Shown here one piece after another: positions 8,933-17,345 of a DNA stretch of 35,349 nucleotides. Within the stretch, counting starts at the first letter, position 1. The number at the start of each line of letters is the position of its first letter. The notes under the pieces were generated by a model, which saw only the letters and a list, made by a program, of their open reading frames with translations, did no database searches and was not told the origin of the DNA. Origin of the DNA: Paracoccaceae bacterium (GTDB lineage Bacteria; Pseudomonadota; Alphaproteobacteria; Rhodobacterales; Rhodobacteraceae); NCBI GenBank assembly GCA_027045905.1, contig JALTZY010000325.1, positions 1-35,349 of the forward strand, given 5' to 3'. The translations under genes and the position numbers were made by a program.

Positions 8933-9718
8933 TCAGTCATCATAGGCATGTCCCGCCCGCAGGCCCTCGCGCACCCGGTGCGCAACCTCGAGAAATTCCG
9001 GTGTATCGCGGATATCCAGCGGCCGCTCGCGTGGCAGCGGATTTTCGATCACGTCGGTGATCCGGCCCGGGCGAGGGCTCATCACCACGATTCTGGTCGA
9101 GAGATACACCGCCTCGGGGATCGAGTGGGTAACGAAGCCGATGGTCTTGTCCGTCGCCGCCCAGAGCTTCAGAAGCTGTTCGTTGAGGTGATCTCGCACG
9201 ATCTCGTCAAGCGCTCCGAAAGGCTCGTCCATCAGCAGGATCTCCGCATCAAAGGCCAGCGCCCGGGCGATGGAAGCGCGCTGCTGCATGCCGCCCGAAA
9301 GCTGCCAGGGGTATTTCTTGCCAAAGCCCTTGAGGTCCACAAGCGCCAGCACCCGCTCTACCCGCTCCTCCTGCTCGTCCCTTGGCATCCCCATGATCTC
9401 GAGCGGCAGCTTGATATTGCCACGGATCGTGCGCCAGGGATAGAGGCCCGCGGCCTGAAACACGTAGCCATACATGCGCTTGCGGCGCGCCTCGTCCGGG
9501 CTCATCCCGGCAACGCTGATGCTGCCCCCCGTCGGATGCTCCAGCGCCGCGACTACCCTGAGAAAGGTGGTCTTGCCACAGCCGGACGGGCCGATGAAGC
9601 TCACGAAATCGCCCTTGTTGATGGTCAGGTCCACGCCCTTGAGCGCGTGCACCGGACCGTCATTGGTCTGGAAGGTCAGGTCGAGATTCTCGGCCCTGAT
9701 AACAGGCTGGCTCACCAT
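8933..9718 (-). CDS. ABC transporter ATP-binding protein
   Basis: MVSQPVIRAENLDLTF start at 9718 (ATGA overlap with hydA stop); Walker A GPSGCGKTT, signature LSGGMQQR, Walker B ILLMDEPFGALD, H-loop FVTHSIPEAV. Confidence 0.95.
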   Translation of the reverse strand: MVSQPVIRAENLDLTFQTNDGPVHALKGVDLTINKGDFVSFIGPSGCGKTTFLRVVAALEHPTGGSISVAGMSPDEARRKRMYGYVFQAAGLYPWRTIRGNIKLPLEIMGMPRDEQEERVERVLALVDLKGFGKKYPWQLSGGMQQRASIARALAFDAEILLMDEPFGALDEIVRDHLNEQLLKLWAATDKTIGFVTHSIPEAVYLSTRIVVMSPRPGRITDVIENPLPRERPLDIRDTPEFLEVAHRVREGLRAGHAYDD

Positions 9719-11175
9719 CACACCCCCGTTGCCGGAATACCCGTGCGCTCGACCGGGCGCGGCGCGGTCAGCTCCTTCCAGGTGGAAAGAGCGCGGTTCA
9801 CCACCGCGTTGGGCTCGCGGGCGACAAACTGACCGTGGCCCTCGCGGGTGCGCACCTCGCCGTCGTGGATCGCCACATGGCCGCGCGTCAGCGTGAAGCG
9901 GGGCAAGCCCTTGACCTTGTGGCCTTCGAACACGTTGTAGTCGATATTGGACTGCTGGGTTTCGGCGCTGATGGTCTTTTCCTTCTGCGGGTCCCAGACC
10001 ACGATATCGGCATCCGAGCCGACCATGATCGCGCCCTTTTTCGGGTAGCAGTTCAGGATCTTGGCGATATTGGTCGAGGTCACGGCGACGAATTCGTTCA
10101 TGGTCAGCCGTCCGGTATTCACCCCATGGGTCCACAGCATCGGCATCCGGTCTTCGAGCCCGCCGGTGCCGTTGGGGATCTTGGAGAAATCGCCCACCCC
10201 CATGCGCTTCTGCTCGGTGGTAAAGGCACAGTGATCGGTGGCGACGACGCTCAGGCTGCCGCTCTGCAGGCCGGCCCAGAGGCTGTCCTGATGCTGCTTG
10301 TTGCGAAACGGCGGGCTCATGACGCGGCGCGCGGCGTGGTCCCAGTCCTTGTTGAAATACTCGCTCTCGTCCAGCGTCAGGTGCTGGATCAGCGGCTCGC
10401 CCCAGACGCGCTTTCCCTGCATCCGCGCGCGCCGGATCGCTTCATGCGCCTCCTCGCAGGAAACATGCACCACATAGAGCGGCACGCCCGCCATGTCGGC
10501 GATCATGATGGCACGGTTGGTGGCCTCGCCCTCCACCTGCGGCGGGCGCGAGTAGGCGTGTGCCTCGGGGCCGTTGTTGCCCTCGGCGAGCAGCTTGGCG
10601 GTGAGCTCGGCCACCACGTCGCCGTTCTCGGCATGGACCAGCGCCGTCCCCCCAAGCTCGGCCAGACGATTGAAAGAGGCGAACAGCTCGTCGTCATTCA
10701 CCATCAACGCGCCCTTGTAGGCGAGGAAATGCTTGAAGGTGTTGATGCCGCGCTCCTGCACCACGGTCTTCATGTCGTCAAACACCTGCTCGCCCCACCA
10801 GGTCACGGCCATGTGGAAGGAATAGTCGGCATTGGCCCGGGTTGATTTGTTGTCCCAGCGCTTGAGCGCATCAAGCAGGCTCTCACCCTGATTGGGCAGG
10901 GCAAAATCCACTACCATGGTGGTGCCGCCGGCGAGCCCCGCCCGCGTCCCGCTCTCGAAATCGTCGCTGGAATAGGTGCCCATGAAGGGCATCTCGAGAT
11001 GGGTATGCGGGTCGATCCCGCCCGGCATCACATAACAGCCGGTGGCGTCCAGCTCCTCGTCGCCCTTCAGGTCCGGCCCGATCTCGGTGATCTTGCCATC
11101 CTCGATGCGTATGTCGGCCTTGTATGTGAGGTCCGCGGTGACGATTGTTCCGTTTCTGATAACCTTGTCGGCCAT
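9718..11175 (-). CDS. hydA: Dihydropyrimidinase / D-hydantoinase
   Basis: 485 aa; GGIDPHTHLEMPFMGTYSSDDFESGTRAGLAGGTTMVVDFALP, carbamylated-Lys region FKHFLAYKGAL, ATDHCAF. Confidence 0.95.
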   Translation of the reverse strand: MADKVIRNGTIVTADLTYKADIRIEDGKITEIGPDLKGDEELDATGCYVMPGGIDPHTHLEMPFMGTYSSDDFESGTRAGLAGGTTMVVDFALPNQGESLLDALKRWDNKSTRANADYSFHMAVTWWGEQVFDDMKTVVQERGINTFKHFLAYKGALMVNDDELFASFNRLAELGGTALVHAENGDVVAELTAKLLAEGNNGPEAHAYSRPPQVEGEATNRAIMIADMAGVPLYVVHVSCEEAHEAIRRARMQGKRVWGEPLIQHLTLDESEYFNKDWDHAARRVMSPPFRNKQHQDSLWAGLQSGSLSVVATDHCAFTTEQKRMGVGDFSKIPNGTGGLEDRMPMLWTHGVNTGRLTMNEFVAVTSTNIAKILNCYPKKGAIMVGSDADIVVWDPQKEKTISAETQQSNIDYNVFEGHKVKGLPRFTLTRGHVAIHDGEVRTREGHGQFVAREPNAVVNRALSTWKELTAPRPVERTGIPATGV

Positions 11176-11187
11176 GTCTTTCTCTCC

Positions 11188-11961
11188 CTATTCGTTGCAG
11201 CTCTTGCGCCCTGCATTCAGATCACGATCCTTGAGGATCATCGAGATATTGCGCCGCGCGGCCTCTGCGCAGGCCCTGTCCCAGTTGATCGCCCGGTCGG
11301 TATATTCGGCGTCGAATACCGGCTTGCCGGCACGGACATATGCCTGGACATCGCCGCACCAGCGATCCTGAAAGCAGCTTTCTGTGATGGCAAAATCCAT
11401 CATATCCACCAGTTCTTCGGTCAGCTCCGGCACGTTCTTCTGACCGACCTCCAGCCCCATGCCGTGCGCCATGTCGGCGAGCGCCTTGAGGTAACGCACA
11501 TTTTCGCGCGCCGAAATGCGAAAGCCGCTGTCGTTTGCATAAACGTCCTGATTATCGGGCTCCACCGCATCGAAGCCCCACTGCCGGCAGCGCTCGAAAC
11601 GCTCCCGCATCAGCGGCAGAAGCACATCAAGCCGGCGAATGTCCAGAAACTTCTCGTCCGGCCAGTCGCCATAGGTCTTGCCCACCACCTCCGGGGGAAA
11701 ACGATCGACATCCTCCCGGTAATTCTCGACCGTCCCCACCGATACATAGCAGATCGTGTAAATCCCGGCCCGGTTCAGCCGGTCAATCAATGCCCGGCCG
11801 ACAATATCCGGATCGGTATCAAAAACCGCGACTCCCGCGGGCGGGCGCACCGGCTCACCCAGCTGCCAGTCCCAGTCATGCCCCGGCACGGGAGCGGCAC
11901 GCCCCACGCTTGCCGCAAGAAGAGCGACCGCCAGAAGACCCTGCCGCAGCCAGACTTGCAT
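11188..11961 (-). CDS. Secreted GH114-like (endo-alpha-1,4-polygalactosaminidase-related) protein
   Basis: Start MQVWLRQGLLAVALLAASVGRAAP (signal peptide) with AGGAGG upstream; WDWQLGEPV..FDTDPDI..YTICYVSVGTVENYREDVDRFP..GFDAVEPDN..QKNVPEL resembles the GH114/TM1410 family. Confidence 0.8.
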   Translation of the reverse strand: MQVWLRQGLLAVALLAASVGRAAPVPGHDWDWQLGEPVRPPAGVAVFDTDPDIVGRALIDRLNRAGIYTICYVSVGTVENYREDVDRFPPEVVGKTYGDWPDEKFLDIRRLDVLLPLMRERFERCRQWGFDAVEPDNQDVYANDSGFRISARENVRYLKALADMAHGMGLEVGQKNVPELTEELVDMMDFAITESCFQDRWCGDVQAYVRAGKPVFDAEYTDRAINWDRACAEAARRNISMILKDRDLNAGRKSCNE

Positions 11962-11970
11962 CTCCCTCCT

Positions 11971-12030
11971 GCCTTTCATCTTTCGAGCAATACTCCGGGG
12001 AGCGCGAGTGGCTGGCCCCTCGCTCCCGCC
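11971..12030 (-). repeat. Composite intergenic motif, copy 3, preceded by GC-rich hairpin
   Basis: Minus strand: GGGAGCGAG...CTCGCGCTCCC hairpin then CCGGAGTATTGCTCGAAAGATGAAAGGC, just after the amidohydrolase stop. Confidence 0.7.
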
Positions 12031-12035
12031 CGGCC

Positions 12036-13286
12036 TTACTCGACGATCCCGGCGGTCTCGACCACCGCATGCATCAGCACATCGGCCCCGGCGGTCGCCC
12101 ATTCCTTGCTGATCTCCTCGGCCTCGTTGTGGCTCAGCCCGTCCACGCAGGGGCACATGATCATCGCGGTCGGAGCGACCTTGTTGATCCAGCAGGCATC
12201 GTGGCCGGCGCCCGAGATGATGTTCATATGGCTGTAGCCGAGCCGCTCCGCGGCGTTGCGCACCGCGCTGACGCAGCCTTCGTCAAAGGTCACCGGGTCG
12301 AAGCCGCCGACCTTCTCCATCTCGACTTCGAGCCCCATCTCCTCGGCGATCTTCTTCGCGCCTTCGGCGAAGCGGCGCTCCATGTCCTCGATCACCTCGA
12401 GTTCGGGGCTGCGGAAATCGACAGTGAAAACCACCTTGCCCGGAATCACGTTGCGGCTGTTGGGATAGACGTCGATATGCCCGGCGGCACCCACCGCATG
12501 GGGCTTGTGCGACCAGGCGATCTCGTCCACCAGTTCCAGCATCCGCGCCATGCCGAGCCCTGCATTGCGGCGCATAGGCATCGGGGTCGAGCCGGTATGC
12601 GCCTCCTTGCCGGTGACGGTTACCTGAGTCCAGCTGAGCCCCTGGCCGTGGGTGACCACGCCGATGAGCTTGTCTTCGGCCTCGAGGATCGGCCCCTGTT
12701 CGATGTGGTATTCGAACATTGCGTGCATCTTGCGGCTTCCCACGGGCTCATCACCCTCCCAGCCGATGCGCTTGAGTTCGTCGCCAAAGCGCTTGCCCTC
12801 GGCATCCACGCGATCCTTGGCCCAGTCCTCGGTATGCACCCCGGCAAAGACGCCGCTCGCCAGCATCGCCGGGGCGAAGCGGGTGCCTTCCTCGTTGGTC
12901 CAGTTGGTGACGACGATGGGGTGCTTCGTCCTCACGTTGAGGTCATTGAGGCTGCGCACCAGTTCGAGCCCCGCGAGCACGCCAAGCACGCCGTCATACT
13001 TGCCGCCGGTGGGCTGGGTGTCGAGGTGGCTGCCCACATAGACCGGCAGCGCGTCCGGGTCGGTGCCTTCGCGCATGGCGAACATGTTGCCCATGGAGTC
13101 GACGGAAACGGTCATCCCCGCCTCTTCGCACCACCTCTTGAACAGGTGGCGTGCCTCGCCATCGGCATCGGTCAGGGTCTGGCGGTTGTTGCCACCGGCC
13201 ACGCCGGGGCCGATCTTCGCCATTTCCATCAGGCTGTCCCAAAGGCGGTCGCCATTGACTTTCATGTTTGCTGCAGGGGTCGCCAT
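12036..13286 (-). CDS. Zn-dependent N-carbamoyl amidohydrolase (beta-ureidopropionase / allantoate amidohydrolase family)
   Basis: 416 aa M20-like: VYVGSHLDTQPTGGKYDGVLGVLAGLE, WTNEEGTRFAPAMLASGVFAG, EYHIEQGPILE, SGAGHDAC. Confidence 0.93.
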   Translation of the reverse strand: MATPAANMKVNGDRLWDSLMEMAKIGPGVAGGNNRQTLTDADGEARHLFKRWCEEAGMTVSVDSMGNMFAMREGTDPDALPVYVGSHLDTQPTGGKYDGVLGVLAGLELVRSLNDLNVRTKHPIVVTNWTNEEGTRFAPAMLASGVFAGVHTEDWAKDRVDAEGKRFGDELKRIGWEGDEPVGSRKMHAMFEYHIEQGPILEAEDKLIGVVTHGQGLSWTQVTVTGKEAHTGSTPMPMRRNAGLGMARMLELVDEIAWSHKPHAVGAAGHIDVYPNSRNVIPGKVVFTVDFRSPELEVIEDMERRFAEGAKKIAEEMGLEVEMEKVGGFDPVTFDEGCVSAVRNAAERLGYSHMNIISGAGHDACWINKVAPTAMIMCPCVDGLSHNEAEEISKEWATAGADVLMHAVVETAGIVE

Positions 13287-13344
13287 GTCTCTCTCCCATG
13301 TTCCTTCGGCCGGGCGTTTGCGCCTCTTGCATCCGGTCAGTTCC

Positions 13345-13358
13345 TGACCGTATGGTCA
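13345..13358. promoter_or_regulatory. RutR-like operator 1: TGACCGTATGGTCA
   Basis: TGACC-N4-GGTCA dyad in the divergent promoter region between the amidohydrolase and the TetR gene. Confidence 0.8.
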
Positions 13359-13377
13359 AGGAGAGAACATCACAACC

Positions 13378-13391
13378 TGACCATACGGTCA
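13378..13391. promoter_or_regulatory. RutR-like operator 2: TGACCATACGGTCA
   Basis: Exact reverse complement of operator 1, 33 bp centre to centre. Confidence 0.8.
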
Positions 13392-13425
13392 ACAAGTTTC
13401 TGGACCCGATCACGGAAGCCCGGCC

Positions 13426-14061
13426 ATGGAAGACAGCGCCCGCCCCCTGACCAAGAAGGAAATCCGCCGCGCCCGCGAGCGGGTGATCCTCGAGGCAGCG
13501 GAAAAGGTCTTTGCCGAGGCCGGGTTCGGCGGCGCTACCATGCAGCTGATCGCCGATATGGCCGGCCTGCCGAAAGCCAGTCTGCATTACTACTTCCCGA
13601 CCAAGGAAGCGCTCTATCGGCGGGTGGTGCAGCGAATCTTCGACATCTGGCTGGAAGCCGCCGGCAGCTTCGACGAGGCAGACGGCCCCGCCGAGGGGAT
13701 CGGCGCCTATATCGACGCCAAGATGGAGATCAGCCGCCGCCACCGCGACGGCTCAAAGGTCTGGGCCGCAGAGGTGATGCACCGCGCCCCGGTGATCCAG
13801 GATTATCTGGAGACCACGCTTGCGGAATGGACCGAAGGGCGCATGAGCGTCATCCAGCGCTGGATCGACGAGGGCAAGATGGCTCCGGTCAGCCCCCGCC
13901 ACCTGCTCTACATGCTCTGGGCCACGACCCAGCATTACGCGGATTTCAGCCATCAGATCGAAACGCTGAATGGCGGCGAGCCGCTGAGCGATGCGCAGTG
14001 GGACGAGGCCAAGGCGGCGGTCAGGCAGATCGTCCTGCGCGGGATTGGACTCGCGCCATGA
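13426..14061 (+). CDS. rutR: TetR-family regulator, RutR-like
   Basis: 211 aa; HTH GGATMQLIADMAGLPKASLHYYFPTKEALY; C-terminal MLWATTQHYADFSHQIETLNG closely resembles the RutR C-terminal domain. Confidence 0.88.
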   Translation: MEDSARPLTKKEIRRARERVILEAAEKVFAEAGFGGATMQLIADMAGLPKASLHYYFPTKEALYRRVVQRIFDIWLEAAGSFDEADGPAEGIGAYIDAKMEISRRHRDGSKVWAAEVMHRAPVIQDYLETTLAEWTEGRMSVIQRWIDEGKMAPVSPRHLLYMLWATTQHYADFSHQIETLNGGEPLSDAQWDEAKAAVRQIVLRGIGLAP

Positions 14062-14064
14062 AAG

Positions 14065-14120
14065 GCGAGGGGGCGCTGCCCCCTCGCGCTCCCCCGGAGT
14101 ATTTGGGGAAAGATGAAGAG
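14065..14120 (+). repeat. Composite intergenic motif, copy 4, with perfect 10-bp hairpin (possible terminator)
   Basis: GCGAGGGGGC-GCT-GCCCCCTCGC (14065-14087), then CCCCCGGAGTATTTGGGGAAAGATGAAG; directly downstream of the tetR stop. Confidence 0.75.
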
Positions 14121-14136
14121 GGGGCGTTTCCGCTCT

Positions 14137-15459
14137 TCACTGGCCCCGGACAATGCAGGCCAGCGGATCAGCACCGGGGTTGTTTGGATGCTGAAGCCAG
14201 GTGCGCTTGTCCTCGGGGATGGTCATCCCGGTGCGGGGGTCCAGCTCGCCGGGCCTGAGTTCGCGCATGGTGATGCAGCCCTCAACCGGGCAGACATTGA
14301 CGCAGAGGTTGCAGGCCACGCATTCCTCGTCCTTGACAGTAAAGGTGCGGTCTTCGCCCATGGCGATGGCCTGGTGCGATGTGTCTTCGCAAGCGGCGTA
14401 GCAGCGGCCGCACTTGATGCAGAGGTCCTGGTCGATCTCGGCCTTGGTGACGTAATCGAGGTTCAGGTTCTGCCAGTCGGTGACCTTCGGGACAGCTGCG
14501 CCGACGAAATCGGCGGTGCTGCCATAGCCCTTTTCGTCCATCCACTGTGACAGGCCCGAGATCAGCTCCTGTACCACCTTGAAGCCATAGGTCATGGCGG
14601 CGGTGCAGACCTGCACATTGCCCGCGCCCAGCGCCATGAATTCGGCTGCGTCGCGCCAGGTGGTGACGCCGCCGATGCCGCTGATCGGCAGGCCGGCCGT
14701 GTCGGGGCTGCGGGCGATTTCGGCGACCATGTTCATGGCGATGGGCTTGACCGCCGGGCCGCAATAGCCGCCATGGGTGCCCATGCCGTCGATGGTGGGT
14801 TCGGGCGCCATGTTGTCGAGATCGACCGAGGTGATGGAATTGATCGTGTTGATCAGGCTCACTGCATCGGCACCGCCGTTTTTCGCCGCCCGGGCCGGGG
14901 CGAGGATATTGGTGATGTTCGGCGTGAGCTTGACGATGCAGGGGCGCTGGTAGTGCTTTTTCACCCAGCGGGTGATCTGCTCCACATATTCGGGCACCTG
15001 GCCCACGGCAGAGCCCATGCCGCGCTCGGCCATGCCGTGGGGGCAACCGAAATTGAGCTCGACCCCGTCGGCATTGGTCTCCTCGACGCGGGCGAGAATC
15101 TCCTGCCAGGCCTTTTCGTCATAGGGCACCATCAGCGATACCACGAGGGCGCGGTCCGGGTAGTCGGCCTTGACCCGGGCGATTTCCTCGAGGTTCACTT
15201 CCAGCGGGCGGTCGGTGATGAGCTCGATATTGTTGAGCCCCAGCAGCCGCCGGTCGGGGCCGTGAATGGCGCCGTAGCGGGGGCCGGAGACATTGACCAC
15301 CGGCGGGCCGGCCTCGCCCAGGGTCTTCCAGACCACACCGCCCCAGCCGGCCTCGAAGGCGCGGCGCACGTTGTATTCCTTGTCGGTGGGCGGGGCGGAG
15401 GCGAGCCAGAAGGGGTTCGGGGACTTGATGCCCAGGAAGTCGGTCGTCAGGTCAGCCAT
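14137..15459 (-). CDS. preA: NAD-dependent dihydropyrimidine dehydrogenase subunit PreA
   Basis: 440 aa; ADLTTDFLGIKSPNPFWLASAPPT, ELNFGCPHGM, C-terminal ferredoxin CIKCGRCYAACEDTSHQ and CVACNLCVNVCPVEGC. Confidence 0.96.
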   Translation of the reverse strand: MADLTTDFLGIKSPNPFWLASAPPTDKEYNVRRAFEAGWGGVVWKTLGEAGPPVVNVSGPRYGAIHGPDRRLLGLNNIELITDRPLEVNLEEIARVKADYPDRALVVSLMVPYDEKAWQEILARVEETNADGVELNFGCPHGMAERGMGSAVGQVPEYVEQITRWVKKHYQRPCIVKLTPNITNILAPARAAKNGGADAVSLINTINSITSVDLDNMAPEPTIDGMGTHGGYCGPAVKPIAMNMVAEIARSPDTAGLPISGIGGVTTWRDAAEFMALGAGNVQVCTAAMTYGFKVVQELISGLSQWMDEKGYGSTADFVGAAVPKVTDWQNLNLDYVTKAEIDQDLCIKCGRCYAACEDTSHQAIAMGEDRTFTVKDEECVACNLCVNVCPVEGCITMRELRPGELDPRTGMTIPEDKRTWLQHPNNPGADPLACIVRGQ

Positions 15460-15462
15460 GTC

Positions 15463-16776
15463 TCAGCCCTCCCCCATCAGCTTTGCGTGAATGTCTTCGG
15501 CGGCGTCGCGGCCCTCGGCCACGGCCGTCACGGTGAGGTCTTCGCCGCCCGAGGCGCAGTCGCCGCCGGCCCAGACGCCCTCACGCGAGGTGCGCCCGGT
15601 GCCGTCCACGGCGATCTTGCGCCCGTCGGTTTCGAGCCCAAGTGCCGCGCCGAGCTTCTGGCCGATGGCCTTCATCACCTGGTCGGCCGTGAGCGTGAAG
15701 CGCGCATCGGTGCCGGTGCGGGTGAATTCGATCTCGGCCACGGCGCCCTCGCCGCGGATTTCCGCCGGCGTCGCATTGAACAGCAGACAGATCCCTTTGG
15801 AGGCGGCAAGGTCCTGCTCGAACCGGGACGCGGGCATATCTTCGCGCCGGCGCCGATAGGCGAGCGTCACGCTCTCGGCGCCCAGCAGCTTTGCCTGCAC
15901 CGCGGCGTCGATCGCGGTCATGCCGCCGCCGATCACCACCACGTCATTGCCCACCGGCACGGTGGAGAGATCTTCGGCCTGGCGCAGGTCGGCGATCCAG
16001 TCCACCGCGTCCACCACGCCTTCGAGTTCCTCGCCGGGGATACCGAGCTTGTTGGTATCGGTGAGGCCGAGACCGAGGAAGACCGCGTCATATTCTTCGG
16101 TCAGCGCGTCAAGGCTCAGATCCTTGCCCAGCGCCTTGCCGAGCTCGAGCGTGATGCCGCCGATGCCGAGCAGCCACTCGACTTCGCGCGCGGCAAAGCC
16201 GTCCACCGCCTTGTAGGAAGCGATGCCGAATTCGTTGAGCCCGCCGGGCTTGGAACGGGCATCGTAAACCGTCACCTCATGGCCATACATGGCCAGCCGG
16301 TGCGCGCAGCTGAGCCCAGCTGGCCCGGCACCTATCACGGCGATACGCTTGCCGGTGGACGCGGCACGCTCGAAGGGCTGGGGACCGGCGGCCATCAGCC
16401 GGTCGGTGGCAAAGCGCTGCAGGCGGCCAATTTCTACCGGCTGCTCTTCGGCGCTCATGCGCACGCAGGCCTCTTCGCAAAGCGTTTCCACCGGACAGAC
16501 CCGGGCGCACATACCGCCGAGGATGTTTTGCGTCAGGATGGTGCGCGCCGCAGCCTCCGGGGTGTGAGTCGCGATCTGGCGGATGAAAAGCGGGATGTCG
16601 ATCGTGGTCGGACAAGCCTCCATGCAGGGCGCGTCATGGCAGAAATAGCAACGGTCTGCCGCTACCAGCGCCTCGTGGTCACTCAGAGGCGGGTGCAGAT
16701 CGGCGAAATTGGCCACATATTCCTCCGCTGTGAGTCGCCCGGACGCGATGCCGGGGGCGTGAGCATCTTGTGACAA
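15463..16776 (-). CDS. preT: NAD(P)-dependent oxidoreductase, PreT-type subunit of dihydropyrimidine dehydrogenase
   Basis: 437 aa; CYFCHDAPCMEACP, GAGPAGLSCAHRLAMYGHEVTVYD, GGGMTAIDAA; 3 bp upstream of preA. Confidence 0.95.
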   Translation of the reverse strand: MSQDAHAPGIASGRLTAEEYVANFADLHPPLSDHEALVAADRCYFCHDAPCMEACPTTIDIPLFIRQIATHTPEAAARTILTQNILGGMCARVCPVETLCEEACVRMSAEEQPVEIGRLQRFATDRLMAAGPQPFERAASTGKRIAVIGAGPAGLSCAHRLAMYGHEVTVYDARSKPGGLNEFGIASYKAVDGFAAREVEWLLGIGGITLELGKALGKDLSLDALTEEYDAVFLGLGLTDTNKLGIPGEELEGVVDAVDWIADLRQAEDLSTVPVGNDVVVIGGGMTAIDAAVQAKLLGAESVTLAYRRRREDMPASRFEQDLAASKGICLLFNATPAEIRGEGAVAEIEFTRTGTDARFTLTADQVMKAIGQKLGAALGLETDGRKIAVDGTGRTSREGVWAGGDCASGGEDLTVTAVAEGRDAAEDIHAKLMGEG

Positions 16777-16821
16777 TGGAGCCTCCCTTGGCTGTTTTGC
16801 GCAAATCTGCCACAGGCAAAA

Positions 16822-16843
16822 AATTTTATCAATTGGTAAAATT
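16822..16843. promoter_or_regulatory. Near-perfect 22-bp palindrome upstream of preT, AATTTTATCAATTGGTAAAATT
   Basis: 10 of 11 base pairs symmetric; lies 46 bp upstream of the preT start in an AT-rich patch. Confidence 0.65.
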
Positions 16844-16908
16844 ACCTGCCGAAGAAAAACGCCGCCCGGTGTCGGGCGGCGCTTGAAGGCGCTCCATGCG
16901 AGCGTGTC

Positions 16909-17334
16909 TTACTCCCGCACCACATAGACAGACTGACTCGCATGACGCACCACCCGGGCGGCATTGGGGCCGAGCAGATAATCCTGCATTTCCGAGCGCG
17001 CGGCGGCCATGACGATCAGATCGGCACCCATTTCATCCGCCGTTTCGATGATCTTCCTGTAGATCGTGCCGTGGGCGACAGAAGTTTCAACCCTCACTCC
17101 CTCGGGCACCTCCCGCGCCACCAGGCGGGCAAGGGCCGCTCTGGCTTCCGCCTCGGCCTTGTCGGCGAAATCCGACGGGAAGAACGAGCCGACCAGAGAA
17201 GTCCCGAAGGAGGGAATCACCGTCAGCACATGCAGGGTTCCGCCCTCTGTCACCATGGAGACGGCTTCGGGCAGAGCCTTGCGCCAGGAGCTTTCATGAT
17301 TGAGATCGACGGCCAGAAGTACGTTCTTGCTCAT
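16909..17334 (-). CDS. Universal stress protein family (TRAP-associated)
   Basis: 141 aa; VLLAVDLNHESSW..., GADLIVMAAARSEMQDYLLGPNAARVVRHASQSVYVVRE. Confidence 0.93.
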   Translation of the reverse strand: MSKNVLLAVDLNHESSWRKALPEAVSMVTEGGTLHVLTVIPSFGTSLVGSFFPSDFADKAEAEARAALARLVAREVPEGVRVETSVAHGTIYRKIIETADEMGADLIVMAAARSEMQDYLLGPNAARVVRHASQSVYVVRE

Positions 17335-17345
17335 GGTTTCCTCCT

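Noticed and set aside
9719-10135. N-terminal extension of the ABC ATPase ORF (400 aa in the track)
   Set aside because: Overlaps hydA in another frame; the true start is MVSQPVIRAEN at 9718 with an ATGA overlap.
11535-14258. 907-aa plus-strand ORF
   Set aside because: Antisense to the GH114 and amidohydrolase genes and out of frame with tetR; low-complexity Pro/Arg/His-rich translation typical of GC-rich shadow ORFs.
14773-16773. 666-aa plus-strand ORF
   Set aside because: Entirely antisense to preA/preT, which have unmistakable motifs.
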